A stretch of DNA of 64,000 nt from Romanomermis culicivorax. Lineage: Eukaryota; Nematoda; Enoplea; Mermithida; Mermithidae. This document shows positions 52,346 to 63,957 of this stretch, piece by piece. The notes under the pieces were generated by a model. It did not search any database and had not been told where the DNA came from. It was given only the letters and a program-made list of their open reading frames with translations. Where the stretch lies: positions 388,069-452,068 of the forward strand of contig CAWUHX010000284.1 of the NCBI GenBank assembly GCA_963922205.1, written 5' to 3'. Positions within the stretch are counted from its first letter, which is position 1. Every line of letters begins with the position of its first letter. A program made the translations under genes and the position numbers.

Positions 52346-52675
52346 GGAATTTTTTTACAAGTCGGTTCCCTTCCAAATTAGGGCCCAAACTGACATTTTT
52401 GGACTCCTCGAGATGCCCGCCATCCAGGTCAGTTCAAAAATCCAGGCGCTCATGGCATTCAGGAAATCATTTGCATAAAATTTAAACGCATCTCATATAG
52501 GCCTTGTTACAACAGAAAAATCCTACTTACTTCAAAATCGAACCTGGTCCACCAGCCTATGGACTTAATGCGTTTACCACTACACAATTTCACCAAAAAG
52601 TATAAACACTATATTCCTTTAAGACCCTTGACATTATTTTAACTAACAATTTCATTTGGAAGAGCCTCAACAGCG

Positions 52676-52862
52676 CTGCGCCCTCCAGGGGAGGGGTAGG
52701 GGGACATCCCCCCCCAACTTAGCCAACCATAGACCCACCCCCCCAGTTTGGAAAGAATGAGAAAAAATTGGCAAAAAAGTGTATGTTTTTGGCCTTTTTT
52801 GGGAAAAATTTCGACTTTTTTCGACCCCCCCCCCCCAACTGGTCGGACCTCTTACAGGCACG
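52676..52862 (-). mobile_element. CATACCTGTAA-family MITE, left TIR lost
   Basis: Has the family's C-run, CAACTTAGCCAACCATAGAC string and right end GGTCGGACCTCTTACAGG. The left TIR is replaced by GC-rich sequence. Confidence 0.6.
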
Positions 52863-53119
52863 GTTTTTTCCTCAAATGGGGTCTTTTGAGGAAAAAAATT
52901 TTGTAATGAGGAAAAATATTTTGGGTACGGTTCTCATTGTGTAAAAAATTTTGGGGAACTCTAAACCGAAAAGATGCGTTTTGGTGAACTGTAAAAGGTC
53001 AAAATCTCACAATTTTCCGGCGCTTAGCGCCAGTCATGGATATGATGATAACTATATTCTATCATACGCGGCCGTTAGCATAGCTACTTCGACTTACTAA
53101 TTAATGCTCAACAGTTTCT

Positions 53120-53896
53120 ATCAATCGAGTTAGCTTGTTTCATTTTCTAATCGTTTACAGTCAACTATGTCGCCCGAAATAGAGATTTTTCATTATTTCT
53201 CTCAATTTTTTCTCACGATGATTGAAATTTTTTAAACGTCTGCAATCTGAACTTTTGCGTTTATTGAAGATGGAAATTGAGGACATCATTCTAGACTGCG
53301 ATTTTAAAACTTTTGTTCATGAAGTTGAAGAGATTTATTTTTCAGCGTTTTAAAATATGAAAACCCGAAAATTTTTGCGGCGCTTGGCGCCGGAACGGAG
53401 AGCAAATTACACTTCGTCAATCTGATTTTAATTTATTTCCCAACGTTATGAAGGTTCATTTTTCGGTGTTTTAGAAAGTGAAAATCCAAAAAATTTTCGG
53501 CGCTCCGCGCCAGACCAAAAACTAAATAAAATTGGATAATTCTAATCGGAACCACAGAAATGTTGATAGCGGATTAATTCATGAGAACCTTAATTCATGA
53601 GAATCGTTAACTTGCTTTATCCGCTCCTATAGAACACCAATGTATTCTTCATGAGCTCATTTTGACACATAACCAGAATTTTCTCAATTTTTTTCCTCAT
53701 TTTTGCATGTTTCTGACCCCAAATACAACAAAATGCCTGGGTATGCTTTTAAAATGCATAAAAACGCATCCGTAGCCACATTATAAGCGTTTTAAAAATG
53801 TGGAAAATTTTTGGAAAATCAGGAAAAAAATTTTGGATCCGGTTCTCATGTGGAAAAAAATGTTCGAGGAGAAAAAAACGGTGCTTACAGGTATGA
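53120..53896 (+). repeat. 780-bp interspersed repeat, copy 2
   Basis: Matches 4231-5018. Ends ACGGTGCTTACAGGTATG, so this repeat carries or is fused to the CATACCTGTAA-family right terminus. No protein is encoded. Confidence 0.75.
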
Positions 53897-54059
53897 CAGA
53901 AATCCATGCTCAAAATTAACAAACAATCATATACAATAATTAGGCTGATGGCCGGGAACCGACTTATGAAATTTAGCCATCAAACCCCCCAAGGTTGGAA
54001 AAACTGGGAAAAAGAGCCTTTTTTGGGAAAATTTTCAACGTTTTTCGACGCCCCCCCCC

Positions 54060-54496
54060 ATACCTGCATACCTGTAAGACCTCCGACCAGTTGGGGGGGG
54101 GGGGGGGGAAATCCGAAATTTTGGGGGGGGGGGTAGAAAAAAGTCGAAATTTTTCCCAAAAAGGCCAAAAAACATACACTTTTTGGCAAATTTTTTTAAT
54201 TTTTACCAAACTGGGGGGGGGGTTGGGGGTAAATGATTTTGGGTACAGGGTTGGCCAAGTTGGGGGGATCCCCCCAACCCCCCCCCCTCCCCCAAGTACA
54301 GGTATGCATACCTGTAAGAAGTCCGACCAGTTGGGGAGGGAGGGGGGGTCGAAAAAAGTCGAAATATCTCCCAAAAAGGCCAAAAACATACACTTTCTTT
54401 CCGATTTTTTCCAAATTGGGGGGGGGGGGGGTTGGGTATATGGTTGGCCAAGTTGGGGTGGGGTCCCCCCAACCACCCCCTCCCAATTACAGGTAT
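54060..54496 (+). mobile_element. two CATACCTGTAA MITEs head to tail
   Basis: One copy runs from about 54069 to 54306, and a second from 54309 to 54496, joined at GGTATG/CATACC. Both have G runs of 9-15 and end TACAGGTATG. A spare CATACCTG lies at 54060. The long proline- and glycine-rich open frames over this stretch come from the homopolymer runs. Confidence 0.75.
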
Positions 54497-55075
54497 GCCC
54501 CCCACCAACTGGACGACTAAGCATTAGGGACGAAGTAATAGCCCTCTTTTGATTGGCCGAAATTACCGCCCCCTTGTAGATTGGTCAAAATTATTGAGAT
54601 TTCGAAAATGCTTTATATGCGTTTTAAATGGTTTTAACTAACAATTTCATTTGGAAGAGTCTCAACAGCACTGCGCCCTTCGGGCCACTGTTTTTTTTCC
54701 ACATTTGCACTATAATGTGGAAAAAAGATCTGGAATGTGGAAAAAATTTTTGAGGTCTTTCCACAAATGTGGAAGAAAAATTTGGGATTTTCATATTGAA
54801 AAGATGCATTTTGGTGCATTTTAGGAGGTCCAAATCTCAAAATTTTCCGGCGCTTCGCGCCGGTTATAACTTTAATAATCATCATTATTCATTAAGTAGC
54901 TCAGGCACGGCTTTTATCATGTCTACCTTCATTTATCACTTAATCTATAATAGTTTTCATCATCTTAAACGTAGTATCTCATGTTTTAATTGGTTATCTT
55001 CAACATTTTATCATAATATTTAATGAAGATCCGCATTTTTTCCTTTTGAGAACGTCAAGTCTCTATGATTTCTGA

Positions 55076-55486
55076 TCATAATTGTACTTGGGGGGTTGGG
55101 GGGGACCCCCCCCCCCAACTTGGCCAACCCAGTACCCAAAATCATTTACCCCCCCCACCCCCCCCCCCCCCCAGTTGGGAAAAAATTAAAAAAATTTGCC
55201 AAAAAGTGTATGTTTTCTGGCCTTTTTTGAGAAAAATTTCGACTTTTTCCTACCCCCCCCCCATACCTGTACTTGGGGGGGGGGGGGTTGGGGGGGGGGG
55301 GACCCCCCCCAACTCGGCCAACCCTATACCCAAAATCATTTCCCCCCCCCAACCCCCCCCAGTTTGGAAAAAAAAAAAAATTTGCAAAAAAGTGTATGTT
55401 TTTTGGCCTTTTTTGGGAAAAATTTCGACTTTTTCCTACCCCCCCCCCCCAACTGGTCGGAGGTCTTACAGGTATGTTTCTGACGC
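55076..55486 (-). mobile_element. compound CATACCTGTAA-type MITEs rich in C and G runs
   Basis: Two related bodies (55080-55270, 55262-55486) each with C runs, CAACTTGGCCAACCC-like strings and CCTTTTTTGGGAAAA. The right end is GGTCTTACAGGTATG; an internal CATACCTGTACTTGG marks the second start. Run lengths here are likely unreliable. Confidence 0.65.
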
Positions 55487-56372
55487 GATTATTTCTTTGC
55501 TAACGTAAAATCAATTCAAAAGCTTCTTGGAAATATCTTTCGAAAATTTATACTCTTTTTACTCATATTTTTCGACCAAGTTCATGAGAGTTTACAAGTA
55601 AATTATACAGATTTTAAAATTTTTCAAGTAAAATTCTGGAAATTACGACTCTTGAACACTAAAGTGGAATCTAATTCTTGAAATAAATGTTCGGAAAAAT
55701 GATTTTCCAGCATCCCAGAGTGTCAATATACCCAAAAAATTTTTTGGGCTTTCACTTGTCATCATAGAATACTTGACCATTGATTTCTTGTGTAATTCAA
55801 GTCAATTATGCTCTTGGATAGTTTGCTAGAAAATTTGTTCAACAACGCTTGTAGATTAGGCTTTTAAGTCGAACATTTCAATTTTTTCTCCAATTTTAAT
55901 GAATTAACTTCTCTAAAAACACCGGAAGGCTTGAAAAAGCTCAAAAACAGAGCGATAAAGCGTCTGTGAGCATTTTTAAGCCAAAAAACGGATTTAAAGA
56001 CGAAAAAAATTTTTCCACATGTGGAAAAAAAATTTGACCCCTTTCCACATTTGTAGAAAAAAGTTCGTGGAAAAAAACAGTGCTTCGGGCGCGGCTGCTG
56101 TGCCCTAAGCCGTCCGGGGGGCGGTGGTAATTTCGGCCAATCAGAAGAGAGCTAACACTTCGTCCCTAAAGCCGCAAGTCTAAGCCTAAGCCAGAAAACT
56201 TGTCAGAAAAAAACTGAAAACTTGATAAATTTTTTCAATCAATCAAATTGATGACATTGACAGATCTCGGCCGACAATATGTTGTGCCCGGCCCAGCTCA
56301 GTCAGTGTTCATAAATCTACAGTAACACATAATTCGTGCAGGCGGAACTATCACAAAGTCCATACTCAATCT

Positions 56373-56543
56373 TCAACATTGACAAATAGCAGGAAGCTGC
56401 CGTGCGCAGGATGCAGAGTAAAGAACACGCCTGGTTGCTTTATTGAGGAAACCAACAGAATGAAAAAGCTCATGTATTGCGATTCTGGATATACTATCAC
56501 TACTTGAAAGCCAAGCGTTTAGTGGAGTCGGCCAATAGTATCC
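56373..56543 (-). CDS. possible metalloprotease exon (HExxHxxGF)
   Basis: An open frame after a good acceptor (TTTCATTTCAG on the minus strand) contains AIHELFHSVGF, the zinc-binding HExxHxxG pattern of metzincin-type metalloproteases, with the expected preceding hydrophobic residues. Several cysteines follow (SASCARQLPAICQC) before TGA. The piece is only about 56 residues, and I see no upstream or downstream exons. It may be a fragment of a larger gene, a pseudogene or chance. Confidence 0.35.
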   Translation of the reverse strand, partial: GYYWPTPLNAWLSSSDSISRIAIHELFHSVGFLNKATRRVLYSASCARQLPAICQC

Positions 56544-56580
56544 TGAAATGAAATCAGTACCGGAAACCATGTCATAACCA

Positions 56581-56830
56581 CTATAGTCTGTTTTTCTTGA
56601 AATGCTTCTGAATGATGAAAGTGGAAAGCAAGTAATATTTCAGATTTTCACGATTCTATGATAAACGATATATCATATAGGACTGAAAATTTGTGAGCAT
56701 ACCGGCTTAACCATTAACAAATTTTAGGGCAAAAAATTATACAGTATGATCTCTACATAAACAATTTTGACGACAGAACTAATTTGTGTCACTTTTCTGT
56801 TTCGAAGCATTTTATAAAAAACAGGCTATA
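56581..56830. mobile_element. MITE, TATAGTCTGTTTTT family, 250 bp
   Basis: Begins CTATAGTCTGTTTTTCTTGA and ends GAAGCATTTTATAAAAAACA then GGCTATA. Shares its body with 58287-58538 (GTGGAAAGCAAGTA, TGTGTCACTTTTCT). Confidence 0.8.
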
Positions 56831-57343
56831 ATTTCATTCACTGAATTTTTGCTTATAAGCTGCCGTAATTGATTCAAAAGTATAGTTTCCTATTGCACTT
56901 AAATTTCAGATCGCCTATTCCGAATTTCACATGCGATCATAAATTCGTTGTAAAACTCAGATTGAAACTGTTTTTTTCACTTCGTGTTGAGAAAGATTGT
57001 AAATGGATTCAGTGAGACGTTATTTGGACCGAAAAATTACTTCTACAGAAAATACGCGCAAGTTATCCAAATTTTTTTTCCTGAACTGGTTGATTGATTG
57101 ATTTACTACTACAAAAGTAAGCAAGAATATATAAAAAAAAAGATATTACGGTGAACACTAAAAAAATTTAAAACCCAACAAAAGTAAGATAATACGCGGA
57201 CAGCGAAAAAACAGCAAAAATTGGACAAATTGAACAAGACAATAGGACAAGATGTCCTCTACGACTGCACATGAGATCTGACATATATCGCGCTTTTTCT
57301 ACTCATTCCGAAAAATATGCTTCTCGTACAAGAAAATCGGAAT

Positions 57344-59164
57344 TTACTGCAGAAGATGTGTATGTTCATCAGCTTTTCGAATATTCAGCTCAAAAGGCTC
57401 TTTTACATTTGATAAATCCCACCTGTATATAAAAGCTGCCAAAATTGCACCCACGAAAGGTCCAATCCACCAAACGTAATGGCTGTCCCAAATACCTTGG
57501 TCCATGTATACTGAAGTGGCCAAAGCGGCTCCGAAAGCCTGAGCGGGATTGTTCGGACAATTCAAAATTATAAGATTTGAAACGGAAGCGGCTATAAAAA
57601 CAAATGACCCCAAAGCAACTGAACTCAAAATGTTGCGGCCGTCCGAATCCACGTGGCTCGATAAGTAAAATATGGACCACACGAAATGAACAAAAATTTC
57701 CAATAAGATGATCTATAATAAACAAATGAGTGTATGAGTATAGAAAAATATAAAATTTGCATTCACATGATTGCACCCCTTCAAACTGTCATAATAATCT
57801 ATGCAAAAAATGCCATTTTCCGTTTGGATGAAAATTTCGAAGGCTCACCTGTCCGGTTGAAAAATTTGGGGCAGACGCCAAAGTGGCAACGCCGCCGGTC
57901 GAAAAATCATAACATGATTCGAATATTAAGCTCTATAAAAGAATATAAATTGTGTTAATGAAAAGTTACTACTGATAATCGACTCAACTCCACCTTGAAA
58001 AATATGGCGGCCAAGAAAGCTCCAAAAATTTGCAGCACGAAGTAGAGGAAAAATACTGGTATCGCTATACTTCCGCCGATGAAAGACGCTAAACTAATCG
58101 CTGGATTAACTTGAGCGCCGCTACAAAAGAATTTAAAGGTTCATACATCATCGAATGACTAAGAATGGATATTTCAGAAAAAGATCAACAAGATTGTTTA
58201 TGAAAATTTGTCATTTTCTAACTTCCTGACAACAGTCTAGGTTTAAACAGTTTATGATTTTTTGTTCATTTATCGTGGTAGAATGACTATAGCCTGTTTT
58301 TCTTAAAATGCTTCTAAATAATGAAAGTGGAAAGCAAGTAGTATTTCAGATTTTCACGGTTTTCTGATAAACAATATATCATATAGGACTGGAAATTTGA
58401 CAGCATACTGACCTCACATTTAACTATTTGTCGAGTGAAATATTTTACGGTAAGAGCACTATGTAAACGATTCTGACGACAATAATGATTTGTGTCACTT
58501 TTCTATTTGGAAGCGTTTTATAAAAAAAAAAGACTATAAGAATGGATATTTCAGAAAAAGATCAACAAGATTGCTTCTGAAAATTTGTCATCTTCTAACT
58601 TCCTGACAACAGTTTGGGTTCATAAAGTTTATGATTTTTTGTCCATTTATGATGGTAAAAAAATAACTTTCACGGTATAAATGTACAATTACGTCAAAAC
58701 GATGCACAAAGTATTCAAGACTTGCCTTACCGACCCAAAAGTCACAGCTAAAGGCAAAATAATCGTTCTAACCGAGACCGATGAAAAATGGGCGAAAGTT
58801 CGCCGCTGATAATGGTACTGCTGACGATAGAAGACCTATGCAAAGTTGATGGTTTTGAATAAAATTTCTCAATATAATAAAAAGAAACCATTCTATGAAA
58901 TCTTTCTTTGAGAGAATACTTCAGCACAATCTGGAAGTTTCTCGGAATCTTGACAATAAAACACGAAATATAGAAACACTAATTCCAAAGTCACTCAATA
59001 ATTCTGTTCGGCTATATCTGGCCCATTCGAACATATAATTTCGACATACTGAAGGTAACATAGATGAAACTGGCGAGAAACTCCGCTAAACCTGGCCGCA
59101 CATATCTCTGGAACGGGTTGACGGTCAATTCTAGCAGCATTCTGCTTTGTAATAGTTTGATCAT
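57344..59164 (-). CDS. aquaporin, unorthodox type, exon 2 disrupted
   Basis: Exons 59164-59050, 58835-58731, 58120-57994, 57932-57849, 57712-57344 (stop at 57344). MIP-family channel with six helices and two NPA half-helices. Exon 1 has RPGLAEFLASFIYVTF, the usual helix 1. Exon 3 has GAQVNPAISLASF, the first NPA. Exon 5 has NNPAQAFGAALA, the second NPA, followed by YVWWIGPFVGAILAAFIY, helix 6. The residue after the second NPA is Q instead of the arginine of the classical selectivity filter, as in AQP11/12-like channels. Exon 2 reads in frame to IGLG, then meets TAG at 58768-58770; the following frame (RTIILPLAVTFGS) looks like the continuing helix, and the exit phase does not fit exon 3. Either two small indels or sequencing error; possibly a pseudogene. 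Expected length about 265 residues is normal. Confidence 0.75.
58287..58538. mobile_element. MITE, TATAGTCTGTTTTT family, 252 bp, in an aquaporin intron
   Basis: Begins CTATAGCCTGTTTTTCTT and ends AAAAAAGACTATA. Flanked by about 125-base direct repeats (58160-58286, 58537-58665), far longer than a target duplication. Confidence 0.8.
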
Positions 59165-61145
59165 TGCAGACCTTAAAAAAAGATGACCTACTGACATCGA
59201 TATTTTACTTAATCGTTAGAACTTTCAGCTCAAGATCACAGTATGCCAATGGAGACAAAAATTTTTGCCTAGTACTGGCTGGCCGTTCGCTGCATTCCAC
59301 GTGTGTTCCGGGCGATTTCGTTTGCATTTGTCTGCCAAAAAATAAAGAAAAAATCGTTGGTATTTACAAAATTGTTAAGAAAAAATTTCGAATGAATTGA
59401 GCACAGGAAATTCTTGGTAGAAGGTTCAAAGTCACTGCACGAGGTTGAGTGGTAAATATGATCGACTGTTTATAGATACGTTTTCGAATAGAAATGTATA
59501 AAGGAAACAAAATTTAAAAGTATGAACTTCGAATTGGAATCCTGGGGCAGGATTATTAAGCATCTCTTATTACATGAATCAATTTCCAGATAATGCCCAA
59601 AATATGAATCGTGATGGGATTTACTTACAAAAGAGTTGATCGTGCGAGTTGTAAAAATCAGGGTCAAGCATCAATCGAGCAATGGTACTTCCGAATATGT
59701 TTATTTTTTAACAGTTTCTTCCGATGTTCAACATAAATCATTCTTCACTCTCATGTCTAACCCTGCTATTCCTGATTTTTCATTTTCGTTCAATTATTTA
59801 TTTTATCGTTCATATTTTAAATGATAAATTTTCATGTGAAATCAAACTTTTAAAATTATGCAAAAAGCTCTTTGCAAAAATTTCCAACTTTCCGATTTTT
59901 AAATTGCATAGATAAACGAGTAAATTCATGAAATACAAATTTCCCTGTTGATCTACAAAATTATAACACAAAATTATATTGAAGTCATACGTGCATAGAT
60001 CCATATACCCCATGGTATTAGGAATTTCCTAAAATTGACGGGGCAAAACTTATCAAGATTGTTTCTTATAACTTCTGTTGATAGAATAACTTTTTTTCCG
60101 AAGCACAAATGCTTGTTATCAGCTGAAAAACATCTTTACTCGGTCACAGAAAACAGACGCTTTCAAACACTATATTCTGACGCTTTTCTGTCATGTCTGA
60201 ATATTAAATTAATTACTTTTGTAGTTAGACTGCCAAAAATAAATCAGTTATTTTGAAAAAATGGTCTAGTTACATTACCAAATTACCTAATAAAAAATAG
60301 TGAGACAATTTGCGAAAAGAAAGTTTGCTTGATCGATTCACTGTTTTTCCCACCTATGTATGTAGCTTTTTGCCATGAACATTCATTTTGAAAATTGATA
60401 GCAAGCTTTTTCTATAACCTCCAGAGTATAGTTATGCAACAGCTCCCAGTACTTTACATGCGCATGTATTGTTCAAATTCTGACCGATACATGCGCATAA
60501 AACTAAAGAAAATTCATCAATCAGACTGAAAGGTAGGTTGACTTAAATTCAAAAACAATCTGACAATGTATACTCACTCCATAAGTTTGGAAATGTTTCA
60601 GTTAAACTTTTTGAAGAATCACGTTTCCAGTTGTACAATACCTGAAATAGTAGAAAATGTTCAATTGAATAGTGATCTAAACCATCGAAAGAATAATGTT
60701 TTTACCTGGAATTCAGGAAATGAGTTTCTTCTTCCAAATTTTGTTGCTATAGCAACAATAGCAAATTTTTGAGTGAAATCTTGTATGACGAAACTATGGT
60801 GATTAAAGTACAATGAAAAATGGAAAAAAATTTGACTTGTGAAAAGTATTTCTGAGAGCTTGAAAACCAATTAAATAATAGATAGCTTTTTATGACTGAG
60901 ACTAAAAAACGCTGAAAAAAGGGCTTCTCAGAAAGCTTTGTGGAAAAATCGGAGAACAAGGATCAGAATTACACTTAATTTCAATAAAATCAATAGAATT
61001 TTTACGCGACGAATAAGAATAAAAATCGAAATTAAGTCAGTAGTAAGGAATGAAAAACCAATAAAGCGTACAATAAGTTAGTAAAGCACAGAGCTTGAAA
61101 GCGAGACTCAAAAAACTGCTGATTCCACAAGCTACCCGTACGACA
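59165..61145. other. no gene recognised between aquaporin and S-adenosylmethionine synthetase
   Basis: AT-rich intergenic sequence with short unsupported open frames; a promoter for the aquaporin would lie at its left end, but I see no defined element. Confidence 0.55.
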
Positions 61146-63138
61146 CTACGTTTCTGAATGGGCGATTTTTTCTATAACTTCGGCACTCAAAATTAAAGGC
61201 TTCGGCTTTTCCCACGGAAAATTTTCATTGCCAAAATGACCATTTTCGGCAGTTTTCGATAAATTGGCCGTTGAGATCCAATTCTCTAAACGGAAATAAA
61301 CAAATATTCTATCGAAGACGAAGTCCCCGCATTCTAACGACTTCTAGAAACAATCTTACTTATTATTATTCCGGGTCTTAAATCAAAATTCTTTTCGACA
61401 ACAGTCAATAATTCGTGTTGAGTCAACTTGGAAGTTCCGTACGTAAAAATCGTGATGGACAACGGTTCCGGCACACAATGGCGTAAGAAATCTGAACAAT
61501 CGAGGCATAAGAACAAATACGAAATTTGTTGAAAATTGAGCACATTTGTCATACAAATTCAGAATAACCCAGAACGATTATTCCAGGTATTGAATAACAT
61601 TCATGAAGTGATGAATTAATTTCGAAAAATTCCAACCTGAACCAGACATCGTTTACAAAGACCGGCTTTCACTAACGATTTGGCTATCCAACGAGCTGCG
61701 TAGGCAGCTGAACGATCCACTTTGCTAGGGTCTTTACCCGAGAAAGCGCCGCCCCATGGCTCCCCAACCGCCGTACGTGTCGACGATGATTTTGCGACCT
61801 GTGAGACCAGCATCGCCCATCGGACCTCCAATCTGCAGAAAAATGCGTCACTAAACTATGCAGTCATGGTCATACGTCACTCCTTTATATGTAAAAATTT
61901 TGGATGTTTCCAGACTTGCGAAAAAAATATTTCCAGACTAGCGAAAATAAGTAGCTGTTCCCGACAAAGTAAACGCTTAATAAAGCCCTACTTGTTGTGG
62001 CTAATGTGATTACGGACATCAATAGTAGGCCTCTCTGGAAATTTATGTATGCTATTTTTGCTAGCTACGCCACAATAGTCAGATTTTTCAGCGTTTGGTT
62101 AATCGTTCACATTATATTTCAAATTGAAATATTGATATCAAATCTGCACATCTTACCGTGAAGCTACCGCAAGGATTTATATGATAAATTGTACGTTCGT
62201 CTAGTAGTTTTGTGGCAAAACGACGTTGATAGCTTTTTCCAAAACATCTTTCCTCAAATTTTCTAATGTAATTTCGGGGCTATGTTGTAATGAAACGACT
62301 ACGGTATGAATCCGCACTGGAACGCAAGCGCCTTTTTCAAATCTGTACTCGATCGTAATCTGAAAACAGTTGAACGAAAATGAGTATACACAGGATGACC
62401 GTTGAAATGCTTTTACAGCAATGACTCGTATCCATACGTGCACAGCATAGAAATCATGCTAGGGGACATACAGGACAGGGTGTAGTTAGAGAAGAAGAAG
62501 AAGAAGAAGAAGAAGAAGAAGAAGAAGAAGAAGAAGAAGAAGAAGAAGAAGAAGAAGAAGAAGAAGAAGAAGAAGAAGAAGAAGAAGAAGAAGAAGAAGA
62601 AGAAGAAGAAGAAGAAGAAGAAGAAGAAGAAGAAGAAGAAGAAGAAGAAGAGAAGAAGAAGAAGAAGAAGAAGAAGAAGAAGAAGAAGAAGAAGAAGAAG
62701 AAGAAGAAGAAGAAGAAGAGAAGAAGAAGAAGAAGAAGAGAAGAAGAAGAAGAAGAAGAAGAAGAAGAAGAAGAAGAAGAGAAGAAGAAGAAGAAGAAGA
62801 AGAAAGAAGAAGAAGAAGAAGAAGAGAAGAAGAAGAAGAAGAAGAAGAAGAAGCGAGAATCCGTATAACACATAAGATCGAATGTTACCGGTCATGTGTC
62901 ATCTGATTTTGGATAATCTCGATTATAATAACAGAGAGAAATGTAGTTACCGAAACTTTTAATCATTCTTCGTGCGGGCGACTATGAAATGAATTACCTG
63001 AGTTTTAGAATCAGCGAGCCCAAGCGAACGTTTTGTCACGACGCAATTCATGCAAACGAGCATTCAACTTATGAGCCAAATTAGGGTGAGCGGCATACAT
63101 TCGTCGCACTCGTCGGTAGCATAACCGAACATCAGACC
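61146..63138 (-). pseudogene. S-adenosylmethionine synthetase, C-terminal exons with multiple frameshifts
   Basis: Exons 63138-62998, 62359-62157, 61832-61637, 61491-61360 and about 61286-61146. They carry, in order, [57 protein letters not shown] with [12 protein letters not shown], and LSITIFTYGTSK with NFDLRPG, then a FPWEKPKPL tail ending TAG. This is methionine adenosyltransferase (ATP + Met to AdoMet), the part from the second ATP-binding segment to the C-terminus. Introns are kept and splice sites are intact, so it is not a retrocopy. At least seven single- or double-base shifts break the frame, near 63085, 63014, 62203, 61754, 61763, 61475 and 61254-61270. Most are missing bases, several in homopolymers. 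N-terminal exons are not in the window. Either a decayed duplicate or local consensus error. Confidence 0.8.
62489..62853. repeat. long GAA/TTC trinucleotide repeat
   Basis: About 365 bases of GAA with a few single-base interruptions, in the intron between the first two S-adenosylmethionine synthetase exons seen here. On the gene's strand it reads TTC. The long open frames of poly-S and poly-F over it are artefacts of the repeat. Confidence 0.98.
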
Positions 63139-63280
63139 CTAGAAAAACGACTCACTTTAGTTTTACTTGATTATGAACAACATTTTGAAAAAAGTGCATT
63201 CAAAATGCTCAGCTAAGGTCAGAAGATGAAAAATTACGTTGAAGTTGATCATGCCACGTTGGTAAAACTGCAACATAGAT

Positions 63281-63681
63281 CATACATGTAACGGGGCTCC
63301 GAGGTCTGGGGGGGCGACTTATTCGGGGCCGGGGTCAGTAATTTCCAGAAGTTTAGGGGGAGGGATCTCTCAAGGAAAAAATTCGATTTTTTCACGAGAG
63401 AAGTCCGAAAAATAGTTCAAAAAATACTAATTTTTTCCTGAAAAGATCGAAAAAAAGTATTCATGGCGCGAAGCGCCAAGAAAATTCACATTTTTTGTTC
63501 AAAAATTGACATTTTTCAGTATTTTTCGGACCAAAAGTATGGGGGTCCCTACGGCTACCATATGGCTAGCCAATGGATTGGAAAATCCTGGAGGGGGGCG
63601 GTCGCCCAATGGCTAGCCATATGGTCGACGATTTCTGGGGGGGGGGGGGTTCCAATAACACTTCCCCCAATTACATGTATG
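63281..63681 (+). mobile_element. hAT-like MITE, CATACATGTAA family, 401 bp
   Basis: TIRs CATACATGTAACGG and AATTACATGTATG with a perfect 8-base target duplication acatagat on both sides (63273-63280, 63682-63689). Lies upstream of the first S-adenosylmethionine synthetase exon seen. Confidence 0.92.
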
Positions 63682-63957
63682 ACATAGATGGTAATACTCG
63701 TGCCAAAATCGTTTTTATTGATGGTTTAGTTTGTTGGAAAAATTGTTAAACCACAGCACTATGTTCATTTTTATGACGACTTTTTCTTCTTTCGGTCTCA
63801 TTTTCCTTCGTCATCTTCTCAATCATTGCTGGGGGGCCAGTTTTATACGAATTTTAGGATATAAAGTCGACTCCGAACATACGTCTACATCAAAAAGCGG
63901 AAAATAATACTTTCGTTGCACTAATATAAATGCGGTACCTCAAATAGCGTCCGAGAT

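Noticed and set aside
53973-55508. Open frames of 95-185 residues rich in proline, glycine and tryptophan
   Set aside because: They cross MITE termini and homopolymer runs, overlap on both strands and share no domain.
62413-62895. Long minus-strand open fr​ames of poly-serine, poly-phenylalanine and poly-leucine
   Set aside because: They are translations of the GAA/TTC repeat in its three frames.
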